Source: Komarekiella atlantica HA4396-MV6 | GTDB taxonomy: Bacteria > Cyanobacteriota > Cyanobacteriia > Cyanobacteriales > Nostocaceae | Direction: 5' to 3' | Length of the DNA stretch: 64,000 nt | Assembly (NCBI GenBank): GCA_019359395.1 | Contig: JAHHHK010000003.1 | Span: 186,001-250,000, forward strand | Part shown: positions 1-8,433 of the stretch, one piece after another | How the letters are laid out: each line of letters starts with the position of its first letter | Numbering within the stretch: position 1 is the stretch's first letter | Position numbers and translations under genes: made by a program | Notes under the pieces: generated by a model | Databases searched by the model: none | What the model was told of the DNA's origin: nothing | What the model saw: only the letters and a program-made list of their open reading frames with translations

Positions 1-739
1 AAAATTAAAATATCTGATTTTATCTGCATATGGTAGTAACAATTTACTGATTATAATTAGTAATAAGTATCATGAATGCTAAGTTAGCGCAAAATACGCT
101 AACGGCAAAAGCAACTTAAACAATGCTGTTAAATAGATAGATAACTATCTAACCAAGCGCTTAGTCTTATCTAAGTAGATTTAACCATTGCTTAGAATAC
201 TATTGCCTTGTCAAGCGATTTGTGACTAGTTGTAATTTATATAGATTGCAAATTCTGTTTGCACTCATGTAAATCGGAATAGGCAACCTAAGAGGAAGTG
301 ACAAATTAAAGATACATCTTGCGTATCTATGCTCGTACTTCTTACAACGGCTATTCTTCTAATTGCTACAACCTCAAAAAAAAGTCCGGAAATAATACTG
401 ATGGACTTGTAGACAGTGGCAGAGAATTTTTTGCCATCTTCTCAAGATACTCTTGCCTGAAAATCGGCAAAACTGTTATACCAAGGTTTGCCATTAAACC
501 TACAAACAATCACATAGAAGTGCAATTTCAAGCGATATCAGACGTTTTTTCTGTCCCATTTACTCAAAGTTAAATTTTGAATAGTGGCACGCTGGGTTTG
601 ATAGTTTATTTTAGGCTTTTAGGACATTCTTACTACTGCAAAAAAGTGAAATTATATTCAATTGGCAAATATATTTACTTGCTTGCATCAAAATGAAAAC
701 TTTAATTTTATACCTCACTGATCAAGGAGCAACAATCAG
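1..739. other. Intergenic region, no supported gene
   Basis: AT-rich sequence before the TM2 gene. A frame of 84 codons (319-573, TTG start) is open, but it has no ribosome-binding site, no recognisable domain and no gene-like composition, so I do not call it. A short imperfect inverted repeat (TAGATAGATAAC/TATCTA) lies near 135-152. The last 20 bases carry AAGGAG, the ribosome-binding site of the next gene. Confidence 0.5.
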
Positions 740-1015
740 ATGGCAAATCTTAACCCTAGTCACCCTACCAAACAACTTCTAGCTGGATACTGTGGGATTA
801 TTTTTGGTGGTTTTGGTGTTCATAAATTTATTTTAGGATACGCCCCAGAAGGCTTCATCATGTTAGCGATTTCTGTAATCGGGGGTTCTTTTACCTATGG
901 TTTTGCCCTGATAATTATGCAACTTGTTGGTTTGATTGAAGGCATGATTTACTTAAACAAGTCTCATGAAGAATTCGTTGATACTTACTTTGTGAATAAG
1001 CAGGGCTGGTTTTAA
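740..1015 (+). CDS. TM2 domain-containing membrane protein
   Basis: A 91-residue protein made almost entirely of a TM2 domain (about residues 10-70). Two hydrophobic helices flank a short turn, and the glycine/aromatic pattern GGFGVHKFILGY is characteristic of TM2 proteins. These are small integral membrane proteins found widely in bacteria; their biochemical role is unknown. The ATG start is backed by AAGGAG about 10 bases upstream. The gene stands alone, with long AT-rich flanks. Domain assignment is strong; function is not inferable. Confidence 0.85.
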   Translation: MANLNPSHPTKQLLAGYCGIIFGGFGVHKFILGYAPEGFIMLAISVIGGSFTYGFALIIMQLVGLIEGMIYLNKSHEEFVDTYFVNKQGWF

Positions 1016-1186
1016 CAAATTCAAAAGTCAAAATCATTAAAACAAATAGTAGCAAGTCTTATTAATATTTATAATCTTTAATATTGATCAGCTATGTAAT
1101 TTATCTAATATGCGACACGTATTAAGAGACTTCTTACAACAGTAACCGATGCCTGAAGTTACGGTTATACTTTTAGGTATAAAATT

Positions 1187-1366
1187 ATGCTTATCCTTAA
1201 ACCTAAACAGCTTACCTGGGCCATGTTTATGTTATTGGGCTTAGGATATTTCAGTGCAATGTCTCATTTAGAAATTAACTATTTCTTAAAAAGCCTGATT
1301 GTCTTTATGCCAATACAGGTTGGAGCTATTGTTTATGTGACTTATCTGCGCTGGAGCGAGCGTTGA
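1187..1366 (+). CDS. Small two-helix membrane protein, 59 aa
   Basis: An ATG-started frame of 59 codons ending in TGA. The product has a basic N-terminus (MLILKPKQ), a hydrophobic stretch at about residues 11-25, and a second at about 38-52 (VFMPIQVGAIVYVTYL), ending in a charged RWSER tail, as expected for a small membrane protein. I do not recognise a family. It lies between the TM2 gene and the copper ATPase on the same strand, 135 bases before the latter. There is no strong ribosome-binding site. It could be spurious, but two well-formed helices with correctly placed positive charges argue for a real gene. Confidence 0.5.
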   Translation: MLILKPKQLTWAMFMLLGLGYFSAMSHLEINYFLKSLIVFMPIQVGAIVYVTYLRWSER

Positions 1367-1423
1367 CACTCAGCTAAAATTCCATAACTTAATAAAGTTA
1401 ATATAGTTTACATTCAGTCGTAG

Positions 1424-1493
1424 TTCGAGATTTCGCCTACGCTCGAATTAGAGACGCTTTTCGCAGGCGTTGAATTTTCGTAGCGAACCTAAA
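1424..1493. repeat. GC-rich interspersed repeat
   Basis: About 70 bases just upstream of the P-type ATPase are much more GC-rich than their surroundings. They contain alternating short palindromic words (TTCGAGATTTCGCC, CGCTCGAATT, GAGACGC, GCAGGCGTTG). This resembles the interspersed repeats at many intergenic sites of Nostoc-type genomes and the other repeats in this window at 7.6, 13.5, 14.2 and 14.7 kb. Confidence 0.5.
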
Positions 1494-1501
1494 CACTTGC
1501 C

Positions 1502-4105
1502 ATGCAACTTGTCCCGAAAACTAAGCTTGCCCCAGAAAATGCCCCAATCCCAAAGAAAATCATTCTCGATGTTGGAGGAATGAAGTGTGCTGGGTGCGTG
1601 AACGCAGTAGAGCGACAGCTAACCCAACATCCAGGAGTTAAAAGCGTCTGTGTAAACCTGGCGACAGAGGTAGCAGTTGTAGAGTCGGAAGTTGGTACGG
1701 TAGACCCCAATGCATTAGCCAAGCGATTGACAGCTGTTGGGTTTCCGACTCAACCCCGAATAGCTAGCGACAATCTAGCAGGCGAGACATCTGCCTTACA
1801 AGACCCAGCAGAACGACAACGCCAAGAAATGCGTTCTTTACTGAGGCAGTTGGTGATTGCTGGGATACTGCTGGTATTGTCTGGCATCGGACATTTTGGT
1901 AGCTCAGTCCTACCAATGTTGAATAATATCTGGTTTCACTGTGGACTGGCAACGGTAGCACTGCTAATACCTGGTCGCCCTATTTTAGTAGATGGCTGGC
2001 TGGGTTGGCGGCGAAATGCACCCAACATGAACACTCTAATAGGGTTGGGAACGCTAACAGCTTACACTGCCAGTGTGGTGGCACTGCTCTTTCCCCAGAT
2101 GGGTTGGGAGTGCTTCTTTGATGAACCAGTAATGATGCTGGGTTTTATTCTTTTAGGAAGGACATTAGAGCGACAAGCTAGAGGTCGCGCCGCTGCTGCA
2201 TTTAGGCAATTACTGGCACTCCAGCCACAGGTAGCCCGATTGATTGCCAACCCAGAAAAAGTAGAAGCGGGGTCTTCTAGTGTAGAGATTCCAGCTGAAC
2301 AAGTGCGTGTTGGTGAATGGTTGCAGGTACTACCAGGAGATAAAATTCCCGTTGATGGAGAAGTGGTATCTGGTCAAACAACGGTCGATGAGTCAATGCT
2401 GACTGGGGAAGCAATGCCCGCGATTAAGCAACCAGGAGATATGGTGACAGCTGGGACACTAAACCAGTCAGGAGCGATCGCTATCCAGACAACGCGTACC
2501 GGAAGTGATACAACTTTAGCTCAAATTGTCGCCCTAGTAGAAGCCGCCCAAACCCGGAAAGCTCCAGTACAGAAATTAGCAGATACCGTAGCTGGTTACT
2601 TTACTTATGGAGTGTTGGCAGCTGCAATGCTGACATTTACCTTTTGGTACTTTTTCGGGACTCATCTCTGGCCTGATGTCACTATGTCTGGTGGCATGGA
2701 AATGGCTCACCACTCCCCACTCCCCACTCCGCACTCACTACTCCGCACTCACTACTCCCCACTTTTAGTCAGTTTAAAGCTAGCGATCGCAGTTATGGTA
2801 GTCGCTTGTCCCTGTGCTTTGGGACTTGCCACACCAACAGCTATTCTCGTAGGTACTGGTATGGGTGCAGAACGGGGTCTGTTAATCAAAGGCGGCGACG
2901 TTTTGGAAAAAGTACATCAGCTAGACACCGTAGTATTTGATAAAACTGGTACTCTAACCACAGGTAATCCTACAGTTACGGATTGTCTGCTAATTGGAGA
3001 AGTTGAGGAGTCTGAGAGTTTAACACAAGATGATATCTTAAGTATTTCTCCCCCTCACTCCCTAACTTCTTCTGCCCTCCTCCAACTAGCAGCATCAGTA
3101 GAAAGTGGCACTTACCATCCCCTGGCAAGAGCTATTCAGCAGGAAGCGCAGCAGCAACAGTTACCTATCTTGGATGCTACGAACTTTCACACGGAACCAG
3201 GGCTGGGGGTTTCTGCTGTGGTCAAGGATACATGCGTGCTTTTAGGAAACTGGGACTGGTTAAGTTGGCACGGAATTGGGATTAGCGAAACTGCACAACA
3301 AGTGGCACAGGAGCTAGCAGCAGATGGTAAAACAGTCGTCTGTGTGGCAGTTGGAGGAACTTTAGCGGGACTAATTGCTGTTCGTGATACTCTCAGACCA
3401 GATGCCCAAACCACAGTAGACAAGTTACGCCAGATGGGTTTACGGGTAATGCTGCTTAGTGGGGATAGATTGGAAGCAGCTAGTGCTATTGCTAAACAAC
3501 TAGGGATAGATAGCGCTGATATAATAGCGGGTGTTCCCCCAGCTAAAAAAGCAGCTGCAATTGAATCTCTACAAAGAGCAGGGAAATGGGGAACTCCTCA
3601 CTCAGTAATCAGCAACGCCAGTCCGCTCAAGTCGGGGAACCCGCCCACGCGGCTGGCTCCTCAGCACGGGCTAAACCAGAGCTATCCGCTAACAGCACGG
3701 GCTAAACCAGAGCTATCCGTTAACAGTACTCAGCACTCAGTAGTTGCAATGGTAGGCGATGGTAGCAATGATGCTCCAGCTTTGTCTCAAGCAGATGTAG
3801 GAATTGCTTTGCACTCAGGAACGGATGTGGCAATAGAAACTGCTGAAATTGTCTTGATGCGGGATTGTTTAACTGATGTGGTCGAAGCAATTCAGTTAAG
3901 TCGTGCCACTTTCAACAAAATTCGCCAAAATTTATTCTGGGCTTTTGCATATAATACAATTGGTATTCCTCTAGCAGCGGGTGTTTTGTTGCCTAGTCTG
4001 GGTTTTGTCCTTACCCCATCTGGCGCCGCTGCGTTAATGGCTTTTAGCTCTGTTAGCGTCGTCACTAACTCAGTGTTGTTACGGCTGTTAGCGCGTCATT
4101 CGTAA
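1502..4105 (+). CDS. Copper-type P1B heavy-metal ATPase
   Basis: ATP-driven heavy-metal transporter, 867 residues. An N-terminal HMA domain carries the metal-binding GMKCAGC (Cys29, Cys32). Membrane helices follow, with TGE in the actuator domain, the transmembrane metal site CPC at about 436-438, the phosphorylated Asp480 in DKTGT, and GDGSND near 752 in the hinge. CPC with one CxxC domain indicates Cu(I)/Ag(I). The GMKCAGC N-terminus resembles cyanobacterial CtaA, which feeds copper toward plastocyanin, more than PacS, but I cannot settle this. It is longer than usual because repeat-derived segments are translated in frame at about 400-421 (His/Ser/Pro-rich), 514-525, and 695-748 (nucleotide-binding domain). 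All catalytic motifs are intact, so it may still work. Confidence 0.93.
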   Translation: MQLVPKTKLAPENAPIPKKIILDVGGMKCAGCVNAVERQLTQHPGVKSVCVNLATEVAVVESEVGTVDPNALAKRLTAVGFPTQPRIASDNLAGETSALQDPAERQRQEMRSLLRQLVIAGILLVLSGIGHFGSSVLPMLNNIWFHCGLATVALLIPGRPILVDGWLGWRRNAPNMNTLIGLGTLTAYTASVVALLFPQMGWECFFDEPVMMLGFILLGRTLERQARGRAAAAFRQLLALQPQVARLIANPEKVEAGSSSVEIPAEQVRVGEWLQVLPGDKIPVDGEVVSGQTTVDESMLTGEAMPAIKQPGDMVTAGTLNQSGAIAIQTTRTGSDTTLAQIVALVEAAQTRKAPVQKLADTVAGYFTYGVLAAAMLTFTFWYFFGTHLWPDVTMSGGMEMAHHSPLPTPHSLLRTHYSPLLVSLKLAIAVMVVACPCALGLATPTAILVGTGMGAERGLLIKGGDVLEKVHQLDTVVFDKTGTLTTGNPTVTDCLLIGEVEESESLTQDDILSISPPHSLTSSALLQLAASVESGTYHPLARAIQQEAQQQQLPILDATNFHTEPGLGVSAVVKDTCVLLGNWDWLSWHGIGISETAQQVAQELAADGKTVVCVAVGGTLAGLIAVRDTLRPDAQTTVDKLRQMGLRVMLLSGDRLEAASAIAKQLGIDSADIIAGVPPAKKAAAIESLQRAGKWGTPHSVISNASPLKSGNPPTRLAPQHGLNQSYPLTARAKPELSVNSTQHSVVAMVGDGSNDAPALSQADVGIALHSGTDVAIETAEIVLMRDCLTDVVEAIQLSRATFNKIRQNLFWAFAYNTIGIPLAAGVLLPSLGFVLTPSGAAALMAFSSVSVVTNSVLLRLLARHS
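3662..3723 (+). repeat. 31-bp tandem repeat inside the ATPase gene
   Basis: Two adjacent copies of a 31-base unit beginning CAGCACGGGCTAAACCAG differ at a single base (CCGCTAA against CCGTTAA). Because 31 is not a multiple of three, the copies are translated in different frames: the first reads QHGLNQSYPL, the second ARAKPELSVN. They form part of a roughly 160-base insertion between a conserved ATP-binding-domain segment and the GDGSND motif. Confidence 0.85.
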
Positions 4106-4395
4106 AATACTCTCCTGGAGGTAAGATTCGCAAAAATTTTTAGTTATTTTGATTTACAGGTTAAACTGAGTCCCTCGTTAGGTGTTAAGCATCTCACAAA
4201 ACCTGTTGAGACTCCTCCCAGAGATATCGTAGCCACTAGAGTAGAACATAGTTGCTCTACTCTTTGAAGGTAATATGCAATTTCAAGGCTTATTTAGATT
4301 AGTACCACAGACTATAGTGCGCGAGAATGGCAGGAAACTATACTAAACAAATCTTGATTACTCACAGTTCAACCGATTTTAGCAACGATTTGTCA

Positions 4396-4827
4396 ATGGC
4401 AGCAGAAACCAATGAAAGCCATCTACTGATTATTGAAGATGATCAAGGTCGCAAGGAATTTCCTTTAGAGCAGTCCGTCTATTCTATCGGTAGAGATCGT
4501 GAGTGCAACATCCGTTTGATGTCGCAGTTTGTCTCCCGCCGTCATGCTACATTAGTAAGATTGCCAAGAGAGCATAATAGTCCTAACTATTATTACCGGA
4601 TTGTAGATGGCGATGCTAAAGGAAAACCTAGTTCTAACGGTTTGATGATTAACGGGCGCAAGATGCCTAATCATGATCTCAAAAATGAAGACGAAATCGT
4701 TTTTGGCCCCCAAGTACGTGCTATTTATTACTTGCTTAAAAATACTCAGCGTTCGGGGCAAACTGATTCTAGTGAATATGACATTACATTAATAAACCCA
4801 GGTATGACCGAGGATATAGAGGACTGA
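4396..4827 (+). CDS. FHA domain protein
   Basis: A forkhead-associated domain fills most of the protein and binds phosphothreonine peptides in signalling. The FHA hallmarks are visible: SIGRDRECNI (Gly-Arg), SRRHA (Ser and His that contact the phosphopeptide), and SSNGLMINGRK (Asn-Gly). The chosen ATG begins MAAETNESHL just before the first FHA strand. An in-frame ATG at 4327 would add 23 residues with no recognisable structure, and neither start has a good ribosome-binding site. No kinase or other effector domain is attached, so it is probably an adaptor in Ser/Thr phosphorylation. It converges on the next gene, with a hairpin between them. Confidence 0.85.
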   Translation: MAAETNESHLLIIEDDQGRKEFPLEQSVYSIGRDRECNIRLMSQFVSRRHATLVRLPREHNSPNYYYRIVDGDAKGKPSSNGLMINGRKMPNHDLKNEDEIVFGPQVRAIYYLLKNTQRSGQTDSSEYDITLINPGMTEDIED

Positions 4828-4862
4828 CGACAACATACCTGAATTGTTTTATGGTGAGTTCA

Positions 4863-4907
4863 GGCGATCGCAGCGGCTAGTTTTAGACATTAGCTGCCGC
4901 GATCGCC
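4863..4907 (+). terminator. Hairpin between convergent genes
   Basis: An inverted repeat with arms of about 17 bases starting GGCGATCGCAGCGG and ending CCGCGATCGCC around a 10-base loop, followed by TTTA. It includes HIP1 palindromes. Its position between the stops of two convergent genes suits a bidirectional terminator. Confidence 0.55.
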
Positions 4908-4936
4908 TTTACTGTAAGCATTGATAATTATTGTAA

Positions 4937-5284
4937 TTAGCCTGCCAGACTTTCAATTAAATGCCAATGGCGGCTATTTTCAATCGCTTGTTTGACGAAT
5001 TCAAACATTTGTCGGCAGTGATTATCCAGTTGGAGTGGTAGTTCCTCGTTTTTAATCACAATACTCATCCGGGTTTCGGTTTCAGTAGCGGTTGATTTAT
5101 CAACTAGTACTTCCACTTTGACTAACTTGGAAAAGGAAACGCTACCAGGAATCTCACGAGCCATAATATAATCGCCCGTGTAGTATTGAATATCAAACTC
5201 ACAGTCCTGTAAAAGTTCTACAAGTAACGGCTGGAGATGGTTAACCGGAACAGAAACAATAAATGAACAAGTATAGCGAGCCAT
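4937..5284 (-). CDS. Conserved cyanobacterial protein, unknown function
   Basis: A soluble 115-residue protein with no signal peptide or membrane segment. It alternates predicted strands and helices (start MARYTCSFIVSVPVNHLQPL; central EVLVDKSTATETETRMSIVI). The central polar Thr/Glu stretch between two strands, and the C-terminal helix CRQMFEFVKQAIE, suggest a compact alpha/beta fold. I do not recognise a named family. It is monocistronic and convergent with the FHA gene. The coding character is convincing (clean start, no competing frame), but no function can be assigned. Confidence 0.65.
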   Translation of the reverse strand: MARYTCSFIVSVPVNHLQPLLVELLQDCEFDIQYYTGDYIMAREIPGSVSFSKLVKVEVLVDKSTATETETRMSIVIKNEELPLQLDNHCRQMFEFVKQAIENSRHWHLIESLAG

Positions 5285-5775
5285 AAAAGCCCCACACCAT
5301 GCAACACTCCGTCCATCGTATAATAGTTCGTGAAAAAGAAGATAGATATAATTAACTACTTCATTTTGTCAGCTTTTACTTTGACTAGCTAAACTACTTT
5401 AATGTCAGATAGTTGAGCCTTGTAACTCAGTTAAGTCTTCCAGTCTATGATAGTAGATGGTAGCGAATTTCTGGTTTTAACAGCACCTAGATTAATACTG
5501 TCTGAAACTGAAAATTGCAGCTAATTATCAGTCTGCCAATCTTATTGTTAACTAGCTCGGTAATAATCGCTTGGCTAGTTGCATCGAAGTAATAATTAAC
5601 TTTAAAGTTACGCTTTTACCAAAGTCTGTCTATCCGCTGAGACTTTTTCCGTTATTGTAGTAAACTACAGCGCAGTCTAGAATTCCGCCGATTACAAAAT
5701 TTAGCATCGGAGATTTAATCACTAACAAATAACGCGAAATAGCTAGTACAATAATGGTTTGGGCAAAGGTGCATT
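5285..5775. other. Intergenic region, 490 bases
   Basis: Divergent promoter region between the unknown 115-residue protein and the TIGR01777 gene. It has an AT-rich body with many stops in all frames. I found no RNA gene, repeat or gene remnant. Promoters for both neighbours must lie here, but no motif is clear enough to mark. Confidence 0.5.
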
Positions 5776-6696
5776 ATGAAAGTAGCAATTACTGGAGCGA
5801 CAGGATTTGTTGGTAGTCATTTAGTACAACGACTCCACGGGGAAGGTCATCAAATACTCGTGTTAACTCGGAACACTGCCTTTGCCCACAAAGTTTTTCC
5901 ATCTGATGCATTTCCTAATTTAGAAATTGTTGCCTATACATCAACTGCATCTGGTACTTGGCAAAGTGCAATCGCTGGTTGTGATGGTGTAGTGAATCTA
6001 GCAGGAGAACCCATCGGAGAAGGACGCTGGACACCAGAACGTAAACAGGCAATCCTCAATAGCCGCAAACTAGGTACACAAAAAATAGTAGAAGCAATAG
6101 TCAATGCCAATCCCAAGCCTAGAGTGTTAGTCAACGCTTCGGCTATTGGCTACTATGGCACTAGTGAAAGCGCAACCTTTGAGGAAACTAGTATTTCTGG
6201 TAACGATTTTCTTGCTCAAGTCTGCCAAGCTTGGGAAGCAGAAGCGCAAAAAGTTAAAGAATCTGGTGTGCGACTAGTAGTTCTACGTTTTGGTATTGTC
6301 CTAGGCAATGGTGGTGCTTTGGGTAAGATGATTACGCCTTTCAAACTGTTTGCCGGTGGCCCTATTGGCAGTGGCCAGCAATGGTTTTCATGGATTCATA
6401 TAGACGATATAGTTAGCTTAATTCTGCAAGCTTTAACTAAACCAGAAATGGAAGGCGTATATAATGCTACCGCTCCTAACCCTGTTCGGATGAAAGATTT
6501 AAGCCAAACTTTGGGGCAAGTGATTAATCGTCCTTCTTGGTTGCCCGTCCCAAGCTTTGCTATTGAGGCACTTTTAGGAGATGGAGCAATAGTAGTTTTA
6601 GAAGGCCAGAAAGTCCTACCAAAACGCACTTTAAACAGTGGATTTAAATACCAGTATCCAAATTTGCAACCTGCACTGGTAGAAATTTTTAAATAG
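5776..6696 (+). CDS. TIGR01777 family NAD-dependent epimerase-like protein
   Basis: An extended short-chain dehydrogenase-like protein of 306 residues. The N-terminal Rossmann motif is TGATGFVGSHL, followed by VVNLAGEPIGEGRW and NASAIGYYG, which define the TIGR01777 (YfcH-like) family. The C-terminal part (about 245-300) is the DUF1731-type extension with ALLGDGAIVVLEGQKVLP. Cyanobacterial members have been called SulA-like or ThyD and linked to cell division or thylakoid integrity; the reaction catalysed is not established. The length is normal for the family and it appears intact. The gene seems monocistronic, with a palindromic hairpin just downstream. Confidence 0.88.
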   Translation: MKVAITGATGFVGSHLVQRLHGEGHQILVLTRNTAFAHKVFPSDAFPNLEIVAYTSTASGTWQSAIAGCDGVVNLAGEPIGEGRWTPERKQAILNSRKLGTQKIVEAIVNANPKPRVLVNASAIGYYGTSESATFEETSISGNDFLAQVCQAWEAEAQKVKESGVRLVVLRFGIVLGNGGALGKMITPFKLFAGGPIGSGQQWFSWIHIDDIVSLILQALTKPEMEGVYNATAPNPVRMKDLSQTLGQVINRPSWLPVPSFAIEALLGDGAIVVLEGQKVLPKRTLNSGFKYQYPNLQPALVEIFK

Positions 6697-6709
6697 AGTC
6701 AAGAGTAGA

Positions 6710-6727
6710 GACGCGATTAATCGCGTC
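6710..6727 (+). terminator. Perfect palindrome, possible terminator
   Basis: GACGCGATTAATCGCGTC is a perfect 18-base palindrome 14 bases after the stop of the TIGR01777 gene. The same GAGACGCGA-type stem recurs at 11875-11898, so it belongs to a dispersed hairpin family. There is no U-tract, so a role in termination is only possible. Confidence 0.45.
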
Positions 6728-6766
6728 TGTACAAGAGTCAACAGTCTAAGAGTTTTTCACTGTGGA

Positions 6767-7012
6767 CTATTGACTAGAGAGAAATTTTCTTGAAACCCAA
6801 CTGATAATACCGCTGAGAATAGCACCACCCATCAGGATACCAATAGCTGGGTTAAATACAGGTTGCCAGAGTTTATGCCATAAATCCAGACCTAGATTGA
6901 TTCCGGCTGCATTACCAATTGCTGCGATCGCTAACCAGCCAAAACCAAACAAAACTAGAAAAACATCTGCAACTAAAACCAAGTTTAGCCAGTTTAACAA
7001 TTTATCTTTCAT
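6767..7012 (-). CDS. Small membrane protein, 81 aa
   Basis: Two hydrophobic segments are visible (about 9-31, LNLVLVADVFLVLFGFGWLA, and 52-70, FNPAIGILMGGAILSGIISW). The N-terminus is amphipathic and basic (MKDKLLNW) and the C-terminus is charged. The protein therefore probably crosses the membrane twice. I recognise no functional family; similar short proteins are common in cyanobacteria. It is followed 80 bases upstream on the same strand by the TPR gene, so the two might be co-transcribed, with this gene second. Confidence 0.65.
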   Translation of the reverse strand: MKDKLLNWLNLVLVADVFLVLFGFGWLAIAAIGNAAGINLGLDLWHKLWQPVFNPAIGILMGGAILSGIISWVSRKFLSSQ

Positions 7013-7096
7013 TTTTAACTTGCATAAAAAATTACAGTGGGCAATAAAAAATAGGGAAATAGAGCATAATTCTAGTTCCCTATTCCTAATTCTTAA

Positions 7097-7519
7097 TTAT
7101 TCTTCAAATAGCCACTTTTTGACTTTTGCCAAACTCTGCCAATCTGGTTTTCTACTTAAACCATCTTCAATACTGTTTTTGATTTCATCCTGCCATTCTG
7201 GGTTGACAAAAATTAACTGTTGTGCAAAATCAATATGTTCCCGCAACCCTTTTTGTCCTGTTTCCAGCATTGCCAAAGCGAGATTAACTCTGGCTTGTGG
7301 GTCTTGTGGATTTAACTTTACTGCTTTTTGTGCAGCTTTGTGAGCCAAGCTCGGTTTGTTATCGAGTAGATATAACCACGCCAAACAAATCCAAGCCGAA
7401 CTAGTTTTAGGAGCGCGATCGCACACTTCTTTAAACACAGGAATTAAAGAATCTGCTGCTTCTCCAGCTTTATAACGTTCCAAACCTGTATCAAACAAGG
7501 ATTCAACTGTTTGAGTCAT
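7097..7519 (-). CDS. TPR-repeat protein
   Basis: A 140-residue all-helical protein with about two to three tetratricopeptide units. The clearest spans about 40-110, with the canonical W-L-Y-A-P spacing (SSAWICLAWLYLLDNKPSLAHKA begins the unit, then LNPQDPQARVNLALAML). TPR arrays mediate protein-protein contacts; the partner is unknown. There is no signal peptide, so it is cytoplasmic. The N-terminus, MTQTVESLFDTGLERYKAGE, begins another helix pair. It precedes the small membrane protein gene on the same strand. Confidence 0.8.
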   Translation of the reverse strand: MTQTVESLFDTGLERYKAGEAADSLIPVFKEVCDRAPKTSSAWICLAWLYLLDNKPSLAHKAAQKAVKLNPQDPQARVNLALAMLETGQKGLREHIDFAQQLIFVNPEWQDEIKNSIEDGLSRKPDWQSLAKVKKWLFEE

Positions 7520-7605
7520 AGTAAATTAGTCATTAGTTATTAGTCCTTGGTCATCAGTCAAATACAAACAACAAGTGACAAATGACAAAGTGCAAAGTCT
7601 GAGCT

Positions 7606-7755
7606 AAGGCTTCCTTAGCTCAGAACTTTGTGAGACCAGCCACACGTGCGGTGAAGCAGCCCGATCTTGGGGTCTCCCCAAGTAGAGGGACTGCTGAACC
7701 CGTAAGGGCTCTGCCGCCCTTGTGGACTGGCGAACCCCGAAGGAGTAAGAGAGGA
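7606..7755. repeat. GC-rich interspersed repeat cluster
   Basis: About 150 GC-rich bases contain nested inverted words (GGGGTCTCCCC; CCCGTAAGGG; GGCGAACCCCGAAGG) and typical Nostocales repeat motifs. It lies between the stop of the Fe-S carrier gene and the start of the TPR gene. Frames that appear open here are artefacts of repeat composition. Confidence 0.6.
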
Positions 7756-7767
7756 CAAATGACAATA

Positions 7768-8124
7768 TTACACACCAAACGACTTCCCGCAACCGCAAGT
7801 TTGGTTGGCATTGGGGTTAGTAAATTGAAAGCCGCCTCCAATCATGGCATCGCTATAATCAAGCATTAAGCCATAGAGATATAATAAACTTTTGCGATCG
7901 CAAATAATTTTGAAACCCTCATAGTCAAAAACTTCATCCTGAGGGGTGATCCTGCTGGCGTCTTCAAAGTCCATCATGTAAGACATCCCAGAGCAGCCAC
8001 CTTGACGCACTCCTACGCGTAAGCAGAGGTCTTTACCTTGCCTATCTTGGAGTGATTTTACCTGGCGCAATGCTGCTTCGCTCAACTGAATTCCGCGTTG
8101 TTGAGGCTGAGTTGTTTGTATCAT
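7768..8124 (-). CDS. IscA/HesB-family iron-sulfur cluster carrier
   Basis: An A-type carrier that accepts or delivers Fe-S clusters during cofactor assembly. The three invariant cysteines are present: Cys44 in GGCSGMSY, and Cys110 and Cys112 in the C-terminal CGCG. The strands around [11 protein letters not shown] and [11 protein letters not shown] match the HesB-like fold. The ATG at 8124 is preceded by AAGGAG about 13 bases upstream; a TTG four codons earlier is also in frame. The 118-residue length is typical. Its neighbours do not include other suf/isc genes, which is common in cyanobacteria. Family assignment is secure, but the IscA versus SufA/ErpA subtype is not. Confidence 0.9.
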   Translation of the reverse strand: MIQTTQPQQRGIQLSEAALRQVKSLQDRQGKDLCLRVGVRQGGCSGMSYMMDFEDASRITPQDEVFDYEGFKIICDRKSLLYLYGLMLDYSDAMIGGGFQFTNPNANQTCGCGKSFGV

Positions 8125-8433
8125 CCGCTTTTTCAACTCCTTAAGTGGTCTAATGAATAACCTTTGTAGGCTTTTTATTGCCTCTGGGTTGCTTTTGGTG
8201 TTTTTGTATTCATTCTAGCGGTATTGACAACGCTAGATACCAAATTGTAAACACTCCGTCAAAAGCAGCCAAAGATTTTTATTCTAGAATTGAGAGATTC
8301 GGTATTTTCGGAGTTCACAGCCTCGCAGCAACCTGAGCAGCAACCACCCTTCAGGAGCAGCCAGGAAAATTTCATCCGAGGTTAGCCATTCCCCCAAATA
8401 CGAACATATTGCTTCTTTTGATTAACTTACTCT

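Noticed and set aside
319-573. 84-codon open frame with TTG start
   Set aside because: No ribosome-binding site, no domain and composition like the surrounding noncoding DNA.
7630-7869. Open frames across the repeat block near 7.6-7.87 kb on both strands
   Set aside because: They are built from GC-rich interspersed repeat sequence or lie antisense to the Fe-S carrier gene.
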